This document shows positions 9,135 to 16,724 of a stretch of DNA of 33,353 bases, piece by piece; the first letter of the stretch is position 1; each line of letters begins with the position of its first letter. The stretch lies in the NCBI GenBank assembly GCA_902511735.1, contig CABXGK010000007.1, forward strand, positions 1 through 33,353. The letters are read 5' to 3'. The stretch is from an uncultured marine group I thaumarchaeote (lineage in GTDB: Archaea; Thermoproteota; Nitrososphaeria; Nitrososphaerales; Nitrosopumilaceae). The notes under the pieces were generated by a model. The model did not search any database and was not told the DNA's origin. It worked only from the letters and a program-made list of their open reading frames with translations. A program made the position numbers and the translations under genes.

Positions 9135-9257
9135 CTACTCCACTAACATTACCATAATTAGCGGTGGAATTACCACAATTGCTGCAATTACTGTGGATTT
9201 TAGATAATCAACTTTGGTTAATTTTGAAAATTTACTTCTATCGAAGGCTAATTTCAT
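9135..9257 (-). CDS. 40-aa single-TM small protein
   Basis: MKLAFDRSKFSKLTKVDYLKSTVIAAIVVIPPLIMVMLVE; ATG at 9257 lies 1 nt after the glnK stop; the upstream part of the track ORF overlaps glnK and is probably spurious. Confidence 0.6.
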   Translation of the reverse strand: MKLAFDRSKFSKLTKVDYLKSTVIAAIVVIPPLIMVMLVE

Positions 9258-9258
9258 T

Positions 9259-9588
9259 TTAAATAATCTCTTCCCCTTCATTTCCGGTATTGATATCAAT
9301 TGCCCGTAACATTTGTGAGATGAAAATTTTTCCACTTCTTCCATTCTTTTTAATAATATCTACAGTTTTTTCTTCTTTTGATTCAGGAACGACTACCATC
9401 ATTCTATATTTGTCTCCAAAATGAGGAATGAACACTTCCATTCCTTTTGATGCGTGAATTTCAGGTGCAGTTTTTGCACCTCTACCTTTTACTTTAACAA
9501 CTGTTAATCCGCCAACGTTAATTTCTTTTAATGCTTCACTAATATTCATCACATCGTTTTCTGCAAGTATCACTTCGAGTTTTAACAT
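9259..9588 (-). CDS. glnK: Nitrogen regulatory protein PII (GlnK-type)
   Basis: 'LKLEVILAENDVMNISEALKEINVGGLTVVKVKGRGAKTAPEI...' and 'SGKIFISQMLRAIDINTGNEG'; divergent from amt. Confidence 0.92.
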   Translation of the reverse strand: MLKLEVILAENDVMNISEALKEINVGGLTVVKVKGRGAKTAPEIHASKGMEVFIPHFGDKYRMMVVVPESKEEKTVDIIKKNGRSGKIFISQMLRAIDINTGNEGEEII

Positions 9589-9634
9589 TGAATTATTTTG
9601 TACGTCAAAGTAATTAATAATTTAGAAATTGTAA

Positions 9635-9656
9635 ATCATTTGATTATCATTGATAA
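9635..9656. promoter_or_regulatory. Candidate operator: ATCATTTGATTATCATTGATAA
   Basis: ATCA-TT-TGAT plus perfect palindrome TTATCA-T-TGATAA between divergent glnK and amt. Confidence 0.5.
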
Positions 9657-9701
9657 CCAAATACAATAACTGTTAAATGAAAAAAACTTTCAAAATTTTT
9701 A

Positions 9702-10994
9702 ATGATTGATACCGGAGACACCGCATGGATGTTAATTGCAGGATGCTTGGTCTTGTTAATGATCCCTGCACTTGGACTATTTGAGTCGGGTCTTTTGCGT
9801 AAAAAAAATGTGGTTTCGATTTTCATGCAGATCTTCTTTGGAATGTCACTACTTAGTGTAATGTGGTTTGTCTTCGGATTCAGTCTATCTTTCGGTCCTT
9901 CCACACAAGGTATCATAGGTAATCTTGATTGGACATTTTTGAAAGGAATTCCTTGGGATGCACCTCTTGAACAGTATGCGCCAACAATTCCTGGTGTACT
10001 ATTTGTAAAATTCCAGCTGATGTTTGCTTGTATCACGCCCTTACTACTTACCGGAACTATTGCTGAAAGAATGAAGTTCAGCTCTTTTATCATATTCATC
10101 TCTGCATGGTCAATGCTCATCTACTACCCAATCGTTCACATGGTTTGGGGCGGTGGATGGTTAGCAGAACTTGGTGTAATTGACTTTGCAGGTGGAATAG
10201 TTATTCACACTACTGTAGGAATGGCTGCACTTGCGGCTGCTCTTGTACTTGGAAAAAGACGTGGATTTGGTCCTGCGATAAACATCCCTCATAGTATTCC
10301 TCTTGCTGTTTTAGGTTCTTCCTTACTATGGTTAGGTTGGTTTGGATTTAATGCAGGAAGCGCACTTGCATCTGGTGGTGTTGCTGGAAATACCGTTATT
10401 GTTACTCATTTAGCATCTTCAGTTTCTGCTTTAATCTGGGCAGGTTTGTCGTGGATGCGTACTGGAAAACCATCTATTGTTGCTACCATAAACGGCGCTA
10501 TTGCTGGTCTTGCAGGAATTACACCTGCATCAGGCTTTGTTAGTGTAGAACACGCATTTGTTCTTGCAATTGCTATTGGTGTATTATCATACGGAGGAGT
10601 TGTATTAATTAGAGATAGATTAAAAATTGACGACGCATTGGATGTAAGTTCTGTGCACGGTATTGCAGGAATTGTAGGTGCACTTGGTATTGGTGTGTTT
10701 GCAAGTACTTTGATTAATCCTGCTGGAGTTGATGGCTTGCTTATTTCTGGAAGTCTTGATCAAATCTGGATACAGGGTGTTGGAATTGCAGTAGCCGCTG
10801 CTATGGGCTTTGGTGGAACATGGCTTCTCTTACAGTTAATCAAACATCTTATCGGCATACGTGTTGAAGCTGATGAAGAAGACATTGGACTTGATCTAAC
10901 AGAACATGCGGAAGCAGCTTATTCTGATGAAGAAGAGTTCAAGTTAACTCCTGACGAATATCCAAAGTCGCCCAAAAACAAATCTGACTCCTAA
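9702..10994 (+). CDS. amt: Ammonium transporter
   Basis: 'AWMLIAGCLVLLMIPALGLFESGLLRKKN', 'MVWGGGWLAELGVIDFAGGIVIHTTVGMAALAAALVLGKRRG', 'DDALDVSSVHGIAGIVGALGIGVFAS' are Amt signatures. Confidence 0.97.
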   Translation: MIDTGDTAWMLIAGCLVLLMIPALGLFESGLLRKKNVVSIFMQIFFGMSLLSVMWFVFGFSLSFGPSTQGIIGNLDWTFLKGIPWDAPLEQYAPTIPGVLFVKFQLMFACITPLLLTGTIAERMKFSSFIIFISAWSMLIYYPIVHMVWGGGWLAELGVIDFAGGIVIHTTVGMAALAAALVLGKRRGFGPAINIPHSIPLAVLGSSLLWLGWFGFNAGSALASGGVAGNTVIVTHLASSVSALIWAGLSWMRTGKPSIVATINGAIAGLAGITPASGFVSVEHAFVLAIAIGVLSYGGVVLIRDRLKIDDALDVSSVHGIAGIVGALGIGVFASTLINPAGVDGLLISGSLDQIWIQGVGIAVAAAMGFGGTWLLLQLIKHLIGIRVEADEEDIGLDLTEHAEAAYSDEEEFKLTPDEYPKSPKNKSDS

Positions 10995-11053
10995 TGTTTC
11001 GGGATGATGATGAATTTGAGGAGAGACCTGAATGGGAATGGCTGAAGAAATAG
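10994..11053 (+). CDS. 19-aa micro-ORF (candidate)
   Basis: Overlaps amt stop as TAATG; MFRDDDEFEERPEWEWLKK*; overlaps the start of the next gene. Confidence 0.25.
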   Translation: MFRDDDEFEERPEWEWLKK

Positions 11054-11421
11054 TAACAACTCAGACTTATGAAAAATTATGTTCTGATGTACTTTATTCA
11101 CATGAAAGTGTTCGTTTTGTAGGTTTAGTAAACAACAAATCAGATTTGTTACACAGTGTACAAAAACAAGAATTAGATCCCCTCTTAGATGAAGATGAAA
11201 TAAAAATTTCTATAAACTATTCATTAGAGCGATGGAGAAAAGCACAAAATCTTTCATTTCGCTTAGGCAATGAGAAACTCACACTAACTGAATATGACAA
11301 TGTGACTTTAATTTCAATTCCATACGATGGGAAATTACTACTAATCAGTACTCAACCAACAGTACACTATCATGATGTAATTCAATCAATCATTTCTGCT
11401 ATTCCTCCTTGGGAGAAATAA
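11032..11421 (+). CDS. Conserved hypothetical protein (129 aa)
   Basis: Soluble ORF in the amt direction; start at 11032 or 11038; possible roadblock-like/DUF6659-like beta pattern, not certain. Confidence 0.7.
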   Translation: MGMAEEIVTTQTYEKLCSDVLYSHESVRFVGLVNNKSDLLHSVQKQELDPLLDEDEIKISINYSLERWRKAQNLSFRLGNEKLTLTEYDNVTLISIPYDGKLLLISTQPTVHYHDVIQSIISAIPPWEK

Positions 11422-11424
11422 TCT

Positions 11425-12255
11425 TTGGAAAACGCCACCATTAGTTATATTCAATTACTAAGAGAAGATTTAGCTATATTTCGTGTAGTTCCTGAAGGTC
11501 CTTTTCCTGATTACAAGGCAGGCCAGTTTCTAACTTTGGGAATGCCTGTAAAAAGTGAAAATAATCGTATCATTAACCGTGCATATTCTATTGCATCTAA
11601 TCCTGAAAATAAAAAATATTTTGAGTTTGTAATTAGATGGGTAAGAAAACCATATCCTGGTAGATTGACTACTGCAATGTTTAATGCAAAAGAAGGTGAC
11701 TCAATTCAATGGAGAAAAGCTAACGGTACTCTAACAATTAATGATAAACTTCCTAACGGAGAACCAGATACTAGGAGAATTGTTTGCATTGGTGGCGGAA
11801 CTGGTCTTGCACCATTTGTTAGTATGGCTCAACATCTTCATGAAATAGGAGACAAACGTGAAATTATTGTTTTACATGGTGCAAGTTACGTTGATGAACT
11901 AAGTTACAGAGAACGTTTGACTGATTTAGAATTAGAGAGTATTGATAGAGGTACAGATAAGTGGAATTTCAAATATAGAGCTGCAATTAGCAGACCACAA
12001 GAATGGTTAAACCGTTCTTGGACTGGTCAGGTTGGCAGAGTAGAAAATTTTCTAAGAGCAAGACCTGGAAGAGTATCTGCGCTAGAAGAATTAACCGGTG
12101 AAAAAATCACTAAAGATAATACAATGTTTTACATTTGTGGATGGCAAGGAACAATTGATGGAACATTAGAATATCTTGGGAATAATGAGTTTGTAACTGA
12201 GAGAAACAAAAGAGAAGACGGTAGTTACGAAGTCAAATTCGAATCTTATGGATAA
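11425..12255 (+). CDS. FAD/NAD(P)-binding oxidoreductase (ferredoxin-NADP reductase-like)
   Basis: 'NRAYSIASNPE' FAD-binding, 'CIGGGTGLAPFVSMAQHL' NAD(P)-binding, 'FYICGWQGTIDGTLEYL'; TTG start. Confidence 0.88.
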   Translation: MENATISYIQLLREDLAIFRVVPEGPFPDYKAGQFLTLGMPVKSENNRIINRAYSIASNPENKKYFEFVIRWVRKPYPGRLTTAMFNAKEGDSIQWRKANGTLTINDKLPNGEPDTRRIVCIGGGTGLAPFVSMAQHLHEIGDKREIIVLHGASYVDELSYRERLTDLELESIDRGTDKWNFKYRAAISRPQEWLNRSWTGQVGRVENFLRARPGRVSALEELTGEKITKDNTMFYICGWQGTIDGTLEYLGNNEFVTERNKREDGSYEVKFESYG

Positions 12256-12363
12256 GAACTATGGTACAAATAAGATCTAAACAATTTATTCTGTAGAAAA
12301 CATGTGCTATATAGTTGCCATATAGAATATACTGATCAGGGTTAACTTCAAAATTCAATTGAA

Positions 12364-12999
12364 TTGATCATGGGACAATTCTTCTCTTGGGTAAAATCAA
12401 ACGAGAAAGAGCTTTTAACTATTTTAGAAAATTTAGCAAGAAAAGCAGTTGAAGCATCTGAGGCTATTAAAGAACTATTAGAAGATCCAACTAACAAAGA
12501 AAAAATGAAACATGTTTCAAAAATTGAAACTGAGGCAGATGTTTTAACACGAGATATTTTCTCAGAATTAAACAAAACATTCATCACTCCTCTAGACAGA
12601 GAAGATATGCAAAGAGTTGCATCAAAAATTGATGACATAATTGATTTCATGGATGGAATTGCTGCAAGGTTTGAAAGTTACAAGATTACTGTTGCACCGC
12701 CACATACATTAGAAATGGCAAAAGAATTGGTCAAAGCTACAAAAGAAGTTGAATATATGGTATCAAAGTTGGGTAATGTAAAAAACCCCAAATCGATGAT
12801 TGAACATTGTAGAAATACGAGTGACATTGAACATACTATTGACGATCTGTATAGAGATGCAATGACAAAACTTTTTGAAACTGATGACGCAATTCTTATC
12901 ATTAAACTAAAAGATATCTATGAAACTATGGAAACCGCATCTGACAGATGCGTGGATGTAGCAGATGTGGTAGAAGATATTGTTTTAAAATATACCTAG
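12364..12999 (+). CDS. DUF47/PhoU-like phosphate transport regulator (TIGR00153-like)
   Basis: Helical 'KHVSKIETEADVLTRDIFSELNKTFITPLDREDMQRVASKIDDIIDFMDG'; followed by PiT permease. Confidence 0.93.
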   Translation: MIMGQFFSWVKSNEKELLTILENLARKAVEASEAIKELLEDPTNKEKMKHVSKIETEADVLTRDIFSELNKTFITPLDREDMQRVASKIDDIIDFMDGIAARFESYKITVAPPHTLEMAKELVKATKEVEYMVSKLGNVKNPKSMIEHCRNTSDIEHTIDDLYRDAMTKLFETDDAILIIKLKDIYETMETASDRCVDVADVVEDIVLKYT

Positions 13000-13008
13000 G
13001 CGAAAAAT

Positions 13009-13995
13009 ATGATAGAAATAGCGATTATTGGAATTATTATCGCTTTGATATTTGATTTTGTTAATGGGTTTAATGATTCTGCAAACTCTGTAGCCACAGT
13101 AATTGGTACACGTGTTTTAAAGCCAATTCATGCTGTAGCAATTTCAGCTGCTGCAAATTTTGCTGGACCGTTTGTTTTTGGAGTTGCAGTTGCAACAACA
13201 ATTGCAAAAGGAATTGTCAGTCCTGATGATATTACAATTTATATGATAATAGGGGGTTTGGTAGGTGCAATCGCATGGAGTACTCTATGTACATACTTTG
13301 GATTACCAATCTCAAACAGTCATTCATTAATCGGAGGAATAATGGGTGCAGGAATTGCAGGATTAGGATTTGAAAAATTAGTATATGACGGATTAGCCAA
13401 AGTGTTTACCGGAATAATTGTTGCACCTATAGGAGGAATGATGTTTGGCATTGCAGCAACTGGATTAATTATCTACTTTTTTGCAAGAAAAAAACCTGCA
13501 ATAGTGAATCGGACATTTGGACGGTTACAAATAATTTCATCAGCTTGGTTTGCTTTAACACATGGTGCAAACGATGGACAAAAAACTATGGGAATTATTG
13601 TTTTGATTTTATTCTCCGTAGGATTGATTGAAGAACTTGAAATGCCTTTATGGGTAATATTTGCAGCAGCTGCAGCTATGGGATTAGGCACATTCTTTGG
13701 AGGATACAAAGTAATCAAAACCTTAGGTGTCAAAGTTACACGATTAAAACCGTATCAAGGATTTGCAGCAGAAACTAGTGGAGGTTTAATGCTTGCAGTA
13801 TTTGCAACATTAGGAATTCCTGCAAGCACAACTCATGCAATTACAGGCACAATAATGGGTGCAGGTTCTGCACGAAGAATACGCGCTGTACGATGGAGAG
13901 TAAGCAGACAAATCATTTTTTCATGGGTCATAACAATTCCAGGCGCTGCAGGTTTAGGAATTGCATTTACATACATAATCCATTTGTTTGTGTAA
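13009..13995 (+). CDS. Inorganic phosphate transporter, PiT family
   Basis: 'FDFVNGFNDSANSVATVIGTRVLKP', 'GLPISNSHSLIGGIMGAGIAG', 'THGANDGQKTMGII', 'GIPASTTHAITGTIMGAG'. Confidence 0.97.
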   Translation: MIEIAIIGIIIALIFDFVNGFNDSANSVATVIGTRVLKPIHAVAISAAANFAGPFVFGVAVATTIAKGIVSPDDITIYMIIGGLVGAIAWSTLCTYFGLPISNSHSLIGGIMGAGIAGLGFEKLVYDGLAKVFTGIIVAPIGGMMFGIAATGLIIYFFARKKPAIVNRTFGRLQIISSAWFALTHGANDGQKTMGIIVLILFSVGLIEELEMPLWVIFAAAAAMGLGTFFGGYKVIKTLGVKVTRLKPYQGFAAETSGGLMLAVFATLGIPASTTHAITGTIMGAGSARRIRAVRWRVSRQIIFSWVITIPGAAGLGIAFTYIIHLFV

Positions 13996-14002
13996 AAACT
14001 AA

Positions 14003-14021
14003 TTTCATTAGCACTATGTTT
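14003..14021. repeat. Direct repeat copy 1: TTTCATTAGCACTATGTTT
   Basis: Identical 19-mer also at 14062-14080, between pit and the AbrB-PhoU gene. Confidence 0.9.
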
Positions 14022-14061
14022 TTCCAACTATAATTTTTACTCATAAAATATTTTAAATTTT

Positions 14062-14080
14062 TTTCATTAGCACTATGTTT
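14062..14080. repeat. Direct repeat copy 2: TTTCATTAGCACTATGTTT
   Basis: Identical to 14003-14021, 59 bp apart. Confidence 0.9.
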
Positions 14081-14167
14081 ACGAACTATGTATCTTTTCT
14101 AAAATTATATAATAAAATTCTAGAACTATGTTACTCCCTTATATCCTCTATATTTTTTCTAAAAATT

Positions 14168-15232
14168 ATGATGTCTACAAAGACCAAAAACATTGAACGT
14201 AGAAACATTCAGATCAGCGGTGGCTCTACATATGTAATCTCACTTCCAAAAAAATGGATTGAAAAATTAAAATTAAAAAATGGAGATTCAATGCAGATTG
14301 TTAACAATCCAAATCATACAATAACACTATCAGCTGATGCAAAACTAGAAGAATCCTCTACATATCCTGAAATTAAAATTAAAAAAACAGATTCTGTTGA
14401 ATCTATAAAGCGAAAAATCATCTCATTATACATTTCTGGGCACAATTTTATCGTATTGAACTCTCCAAGAGCAAAAATCGAAACTGATGTACGTTCTATG
14501 GTTATGAAATTAATACGAACAAAGTTTGTAGGTACTGAAATCATAGAATCTGATTCTGAATCTATAACAATTAAGGTACTTTCTGCAACTCCTGAGATGA
14601 AATTAGAGTTGGCTTTCAACAGAATGTTCAAATCAACATCAAACATGTTTTCTGAAACAATACATGCAATTGAAAAAAATGATTCTGAATATGCACAAGA
14701 AATTATCCACATGGACGATGAAATTGACCGCTTTTCATATTATTTAACAAGAAATCTTGTCTTGGCATTAGATGACAGTAATGTTTTGTCTGCATTGGGA
14801 CTGGAAAAAACTTCTCAAGCAATTGGCTATAAACGAATAATCACATGTGTTGAAAAAATTGCAGACCATATCACTGCAACTGCACAACTAGCTGTAGATA
14901 TGGATGGCAAAAACATCTCAAAAATACCTAAAGATATTTTGAGTACATATCAAAAAACAATTGAACTTTTTGAAAAAACCATGGCACTTGTCTCTGAAAG
15001 AAACTATTCTTTGGCTGAAAAACATGCTGAAGAAATAGAGGCATTAATTGAGGAAACAACTAAACAAACAAACTCAATAAAAAATAATTCGGAGGCATCT
15101 GGTGTATATCTGAGCCTGATATATCAAAATAGACGAATTTTAGATTACATCATGGATGTATCTGAAGTAGTCATGAATGATACTGTAGACTCTGTTGTTT
15201 CTATGAAACAAATTGAGAATACTGAATCTTAA
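14168..15232 (+). CDS. PhoU family regulator with N-terminal AbrB/SpoVT-like DNA-binding domain
   Basis: 'RRNIQISGGSTYVISLPKKWIEKLKLKNGDSMQIV' AbrB-like fold plus PhoU helical repeats; likely start 14168/14171 rather than 14075. Confidence 0.9.
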   Translation: MMSTKTKNIERRNIQISGGSTYVISLPKKWIEKLKLKNGDSMQIVNNPNHTITLSADAKLEESSTYPEIKIKKTDSVESIKRKIISLYISGHNFIVLNSPRAKIETDVRSMVMKLIRTKFVGTEIIESDSESITIKVLSATPEMKLELAFNRMFKSTSNMFSETIHAIEKNDSEYAQEIIHMDDEIDRFSYYLTRNLVLALDDSNVLSALGLEKTSQAIGYKRIITCVEKIADHITATAQLAVDMDGKNISKIPKDILSTYQKTIELFEKTMALVSERNYSLAEKHAEEIEALIEETTKQTNSIKNNSEASGVYLSLIYQNRRILDYIMDVSEVVMNDTVDSVVSMKQIENTES

Positions 15233-15282
15233 AGAATATAGTAATTTTCAGATTAAAACTGTCTTTTTGTAAATTTGTATGT

Positions 15283-15798
15283 CTAAAGTGAAGACATTAT
15301 GTCTGCTAGGTTATCTGATGCAGATTCTATAACATCTGGGTGATATTCTGTAATTAAATTTGCAATTCTGTGTTTTTCTACAATAAAGTAATTTTTCTTC
15401 AAATTAACTTTCTTGTAACTAACAATTTCATCATTTACTAATTTTGATAGATAAAATGACACTGTAGCACTTGCTTTTCCAACACTTGAAACAATTTCTC
15501 GAAATTCCATTTTATCATTTTCTAATAATGATACAAGGATTGCTTTTGGTGTTGTTTGTCTTAAACGTGATACAACTTTTGATTCTTCTTCTGTCATGTC
15601 ATTAATGAAAAATCTTGAAACTCTTGTTGTTCTTTGAGTTTTGATTACTCCATTATTTTCTAATTTTCTTACATAGTAACTCAAAACACCATTTGAGAGG
15701 TTTATTTTTTCCATTACTTCTCTAAATCTAATTCCAGGATTTCTTTTGATCTCTGAAACAATTAATTCCTCTCTTGATTCCATGTTTGCCAATTTCAA
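15283..15798 (-). CDS. Tandem winged-helix transcriptional regulator
   Basis: Two wHTH segments: 'IKRNPGIRFREVMEKINLSNGVLSYYVRKLENNGVIKTQRTTRVSRFF' and 'EFREIVSSVGKASATVSFYLSKLVNDEIVSYKKVNLKKNYFI'. Confidence 0.88.
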   Translation of the reverse strand: MKLANMESREELIVSEIKRNPGIRFREVMEKINLSNGVLSYYVRKLENNGVIKTQRTTRVSRFFINDMTEEESKVVSRLRQTTPKAILVSLLENDKMEFREIVSSVGKASATVSFYLSKLVNDEIVSYKKVNLKKNYFIVEKHRIANLITEYHPDVIESASDNLADIMSSL

Positions 15799-16184
15799 TC
15801 TCTCCTAAATATAGCTAATGCCAGTAATCCAATCATTCCAAGCATCATTAGATGTGCTATCTCTGATGGTGATTCTAAAATATTGTATACGTGAGTTTTT
15901 GTTGCATCCATTAACTGAATAAATTCTGCACCAGTGAATACCATAAATGCAATTGTAGTGATAATCATTTTCTTTGTTCTCATCTTATAGTATGCATTGA
16001 CACTGAGAATTGCTAGAAACACTGACAAAATTATTCCTGATGTGTGTAAAAGTAAATGCCAAATATGTGCGCCATGATAAATGTGAGGCATCAATACTGG
16101 AACTGATAATGCTCCAACAGTTGTCAAAATAACTGCAATGAGTAATTTTGGTTTACTTTCTGCAAATTTCTGATAACTAAACAT
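15795..16184 (-). CDS. Multi-TM membrane protein
   Basis: About 4 TM helices; stop overlaps the start of the wHTH gene by 4 nt. Confidence 0.75.
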   Translation of the reverse strand: MFSYQKFAESKPKLLIAVILTTVGALSVPVLMPHIYHGAHIWHLLLHTSGIILSVFLAILSVNAYYKMRTKKMIITTIAFMVFTGAEFIQLMDATKTHVYNILESPSEIAHLMMLGMIGLLALAIFRRD

Positions 16185-16253
16185 ATTTTCTCATCATGAT
16201 ATTTCTAATTTAAAACGATATAGTACAACAATCGAAAATTTGTGAATAGAAAA

Positions 16254-16724
16254 TCATCTAATAATGATTACACCTTCCATCCAAGGATGGAGTGTACAAT
16301 GGTATTCGAATTTTCCTGGCTCATTAAACTTGTAAACAAAATATTCATTTTGTTTTATTACATCTGTTGGAAAATGTAAATAATTTGGGTCTCCTCTTAG
16401 TCTAACATTATGTTCAAACTCATCTTGATTTAAAAATAATAACGTCTCTCCTACATTAATTATTTTTTCATATGGTAAAAAGCACAAATTATCTACTTCA
16501 CATCCTTGTTCCCATGAATTTTCTGCTATTATGATTAATTGCTGTGCTTTTTCATCTGTATTTCCGCTATAACGTGCTTCAGAAAAAATTTCTTCCTCAG
16601 AATAAATTGAATTTATTAATACATCATCTGAATTTTGAGTTTCAAATTCTCCTGTAAACAGTGTAGCTGCAAAAAAGATCAAAATAGATGCACCTATGAT
16701 TGAACTTACTATGATATTTTTCAT
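16254..16724 (-). CDS. Cupredoxin (plastocyanin-like) domain protein
   Basis: N-terminal TM/signal; type-1 Cu ligands 'EHNVRL' and 'YHCTLHPWM'. Confidence 0.9.
   Translation of the reverse strand: MKNIIVSSIIGASILIFFAATLFTGEFETQNSDDVLINSIYSEEEIFSEARYSGNTDEKAQQLIIIAENSWEQGCEVDNLCFLPYEKIINVGETLLFLNQDEFEHNVRLRGDPNYLHFPTDVIKQNEYFVYKFNEPGKFEYHCTLHPWMEGVIIIR

Noticed and set aside
8895-9146. 83-aa hydrophobic + ORF
   Set aside because: Antisense to the 90-aa RGT-repeat ORF; the minus frame has SD and operon context. Not completely excluded.
9647-10120. 157-aa minus ORF overlapping amt
   Set aside because: Lies mostly antisense within the clear amt coding sequence.
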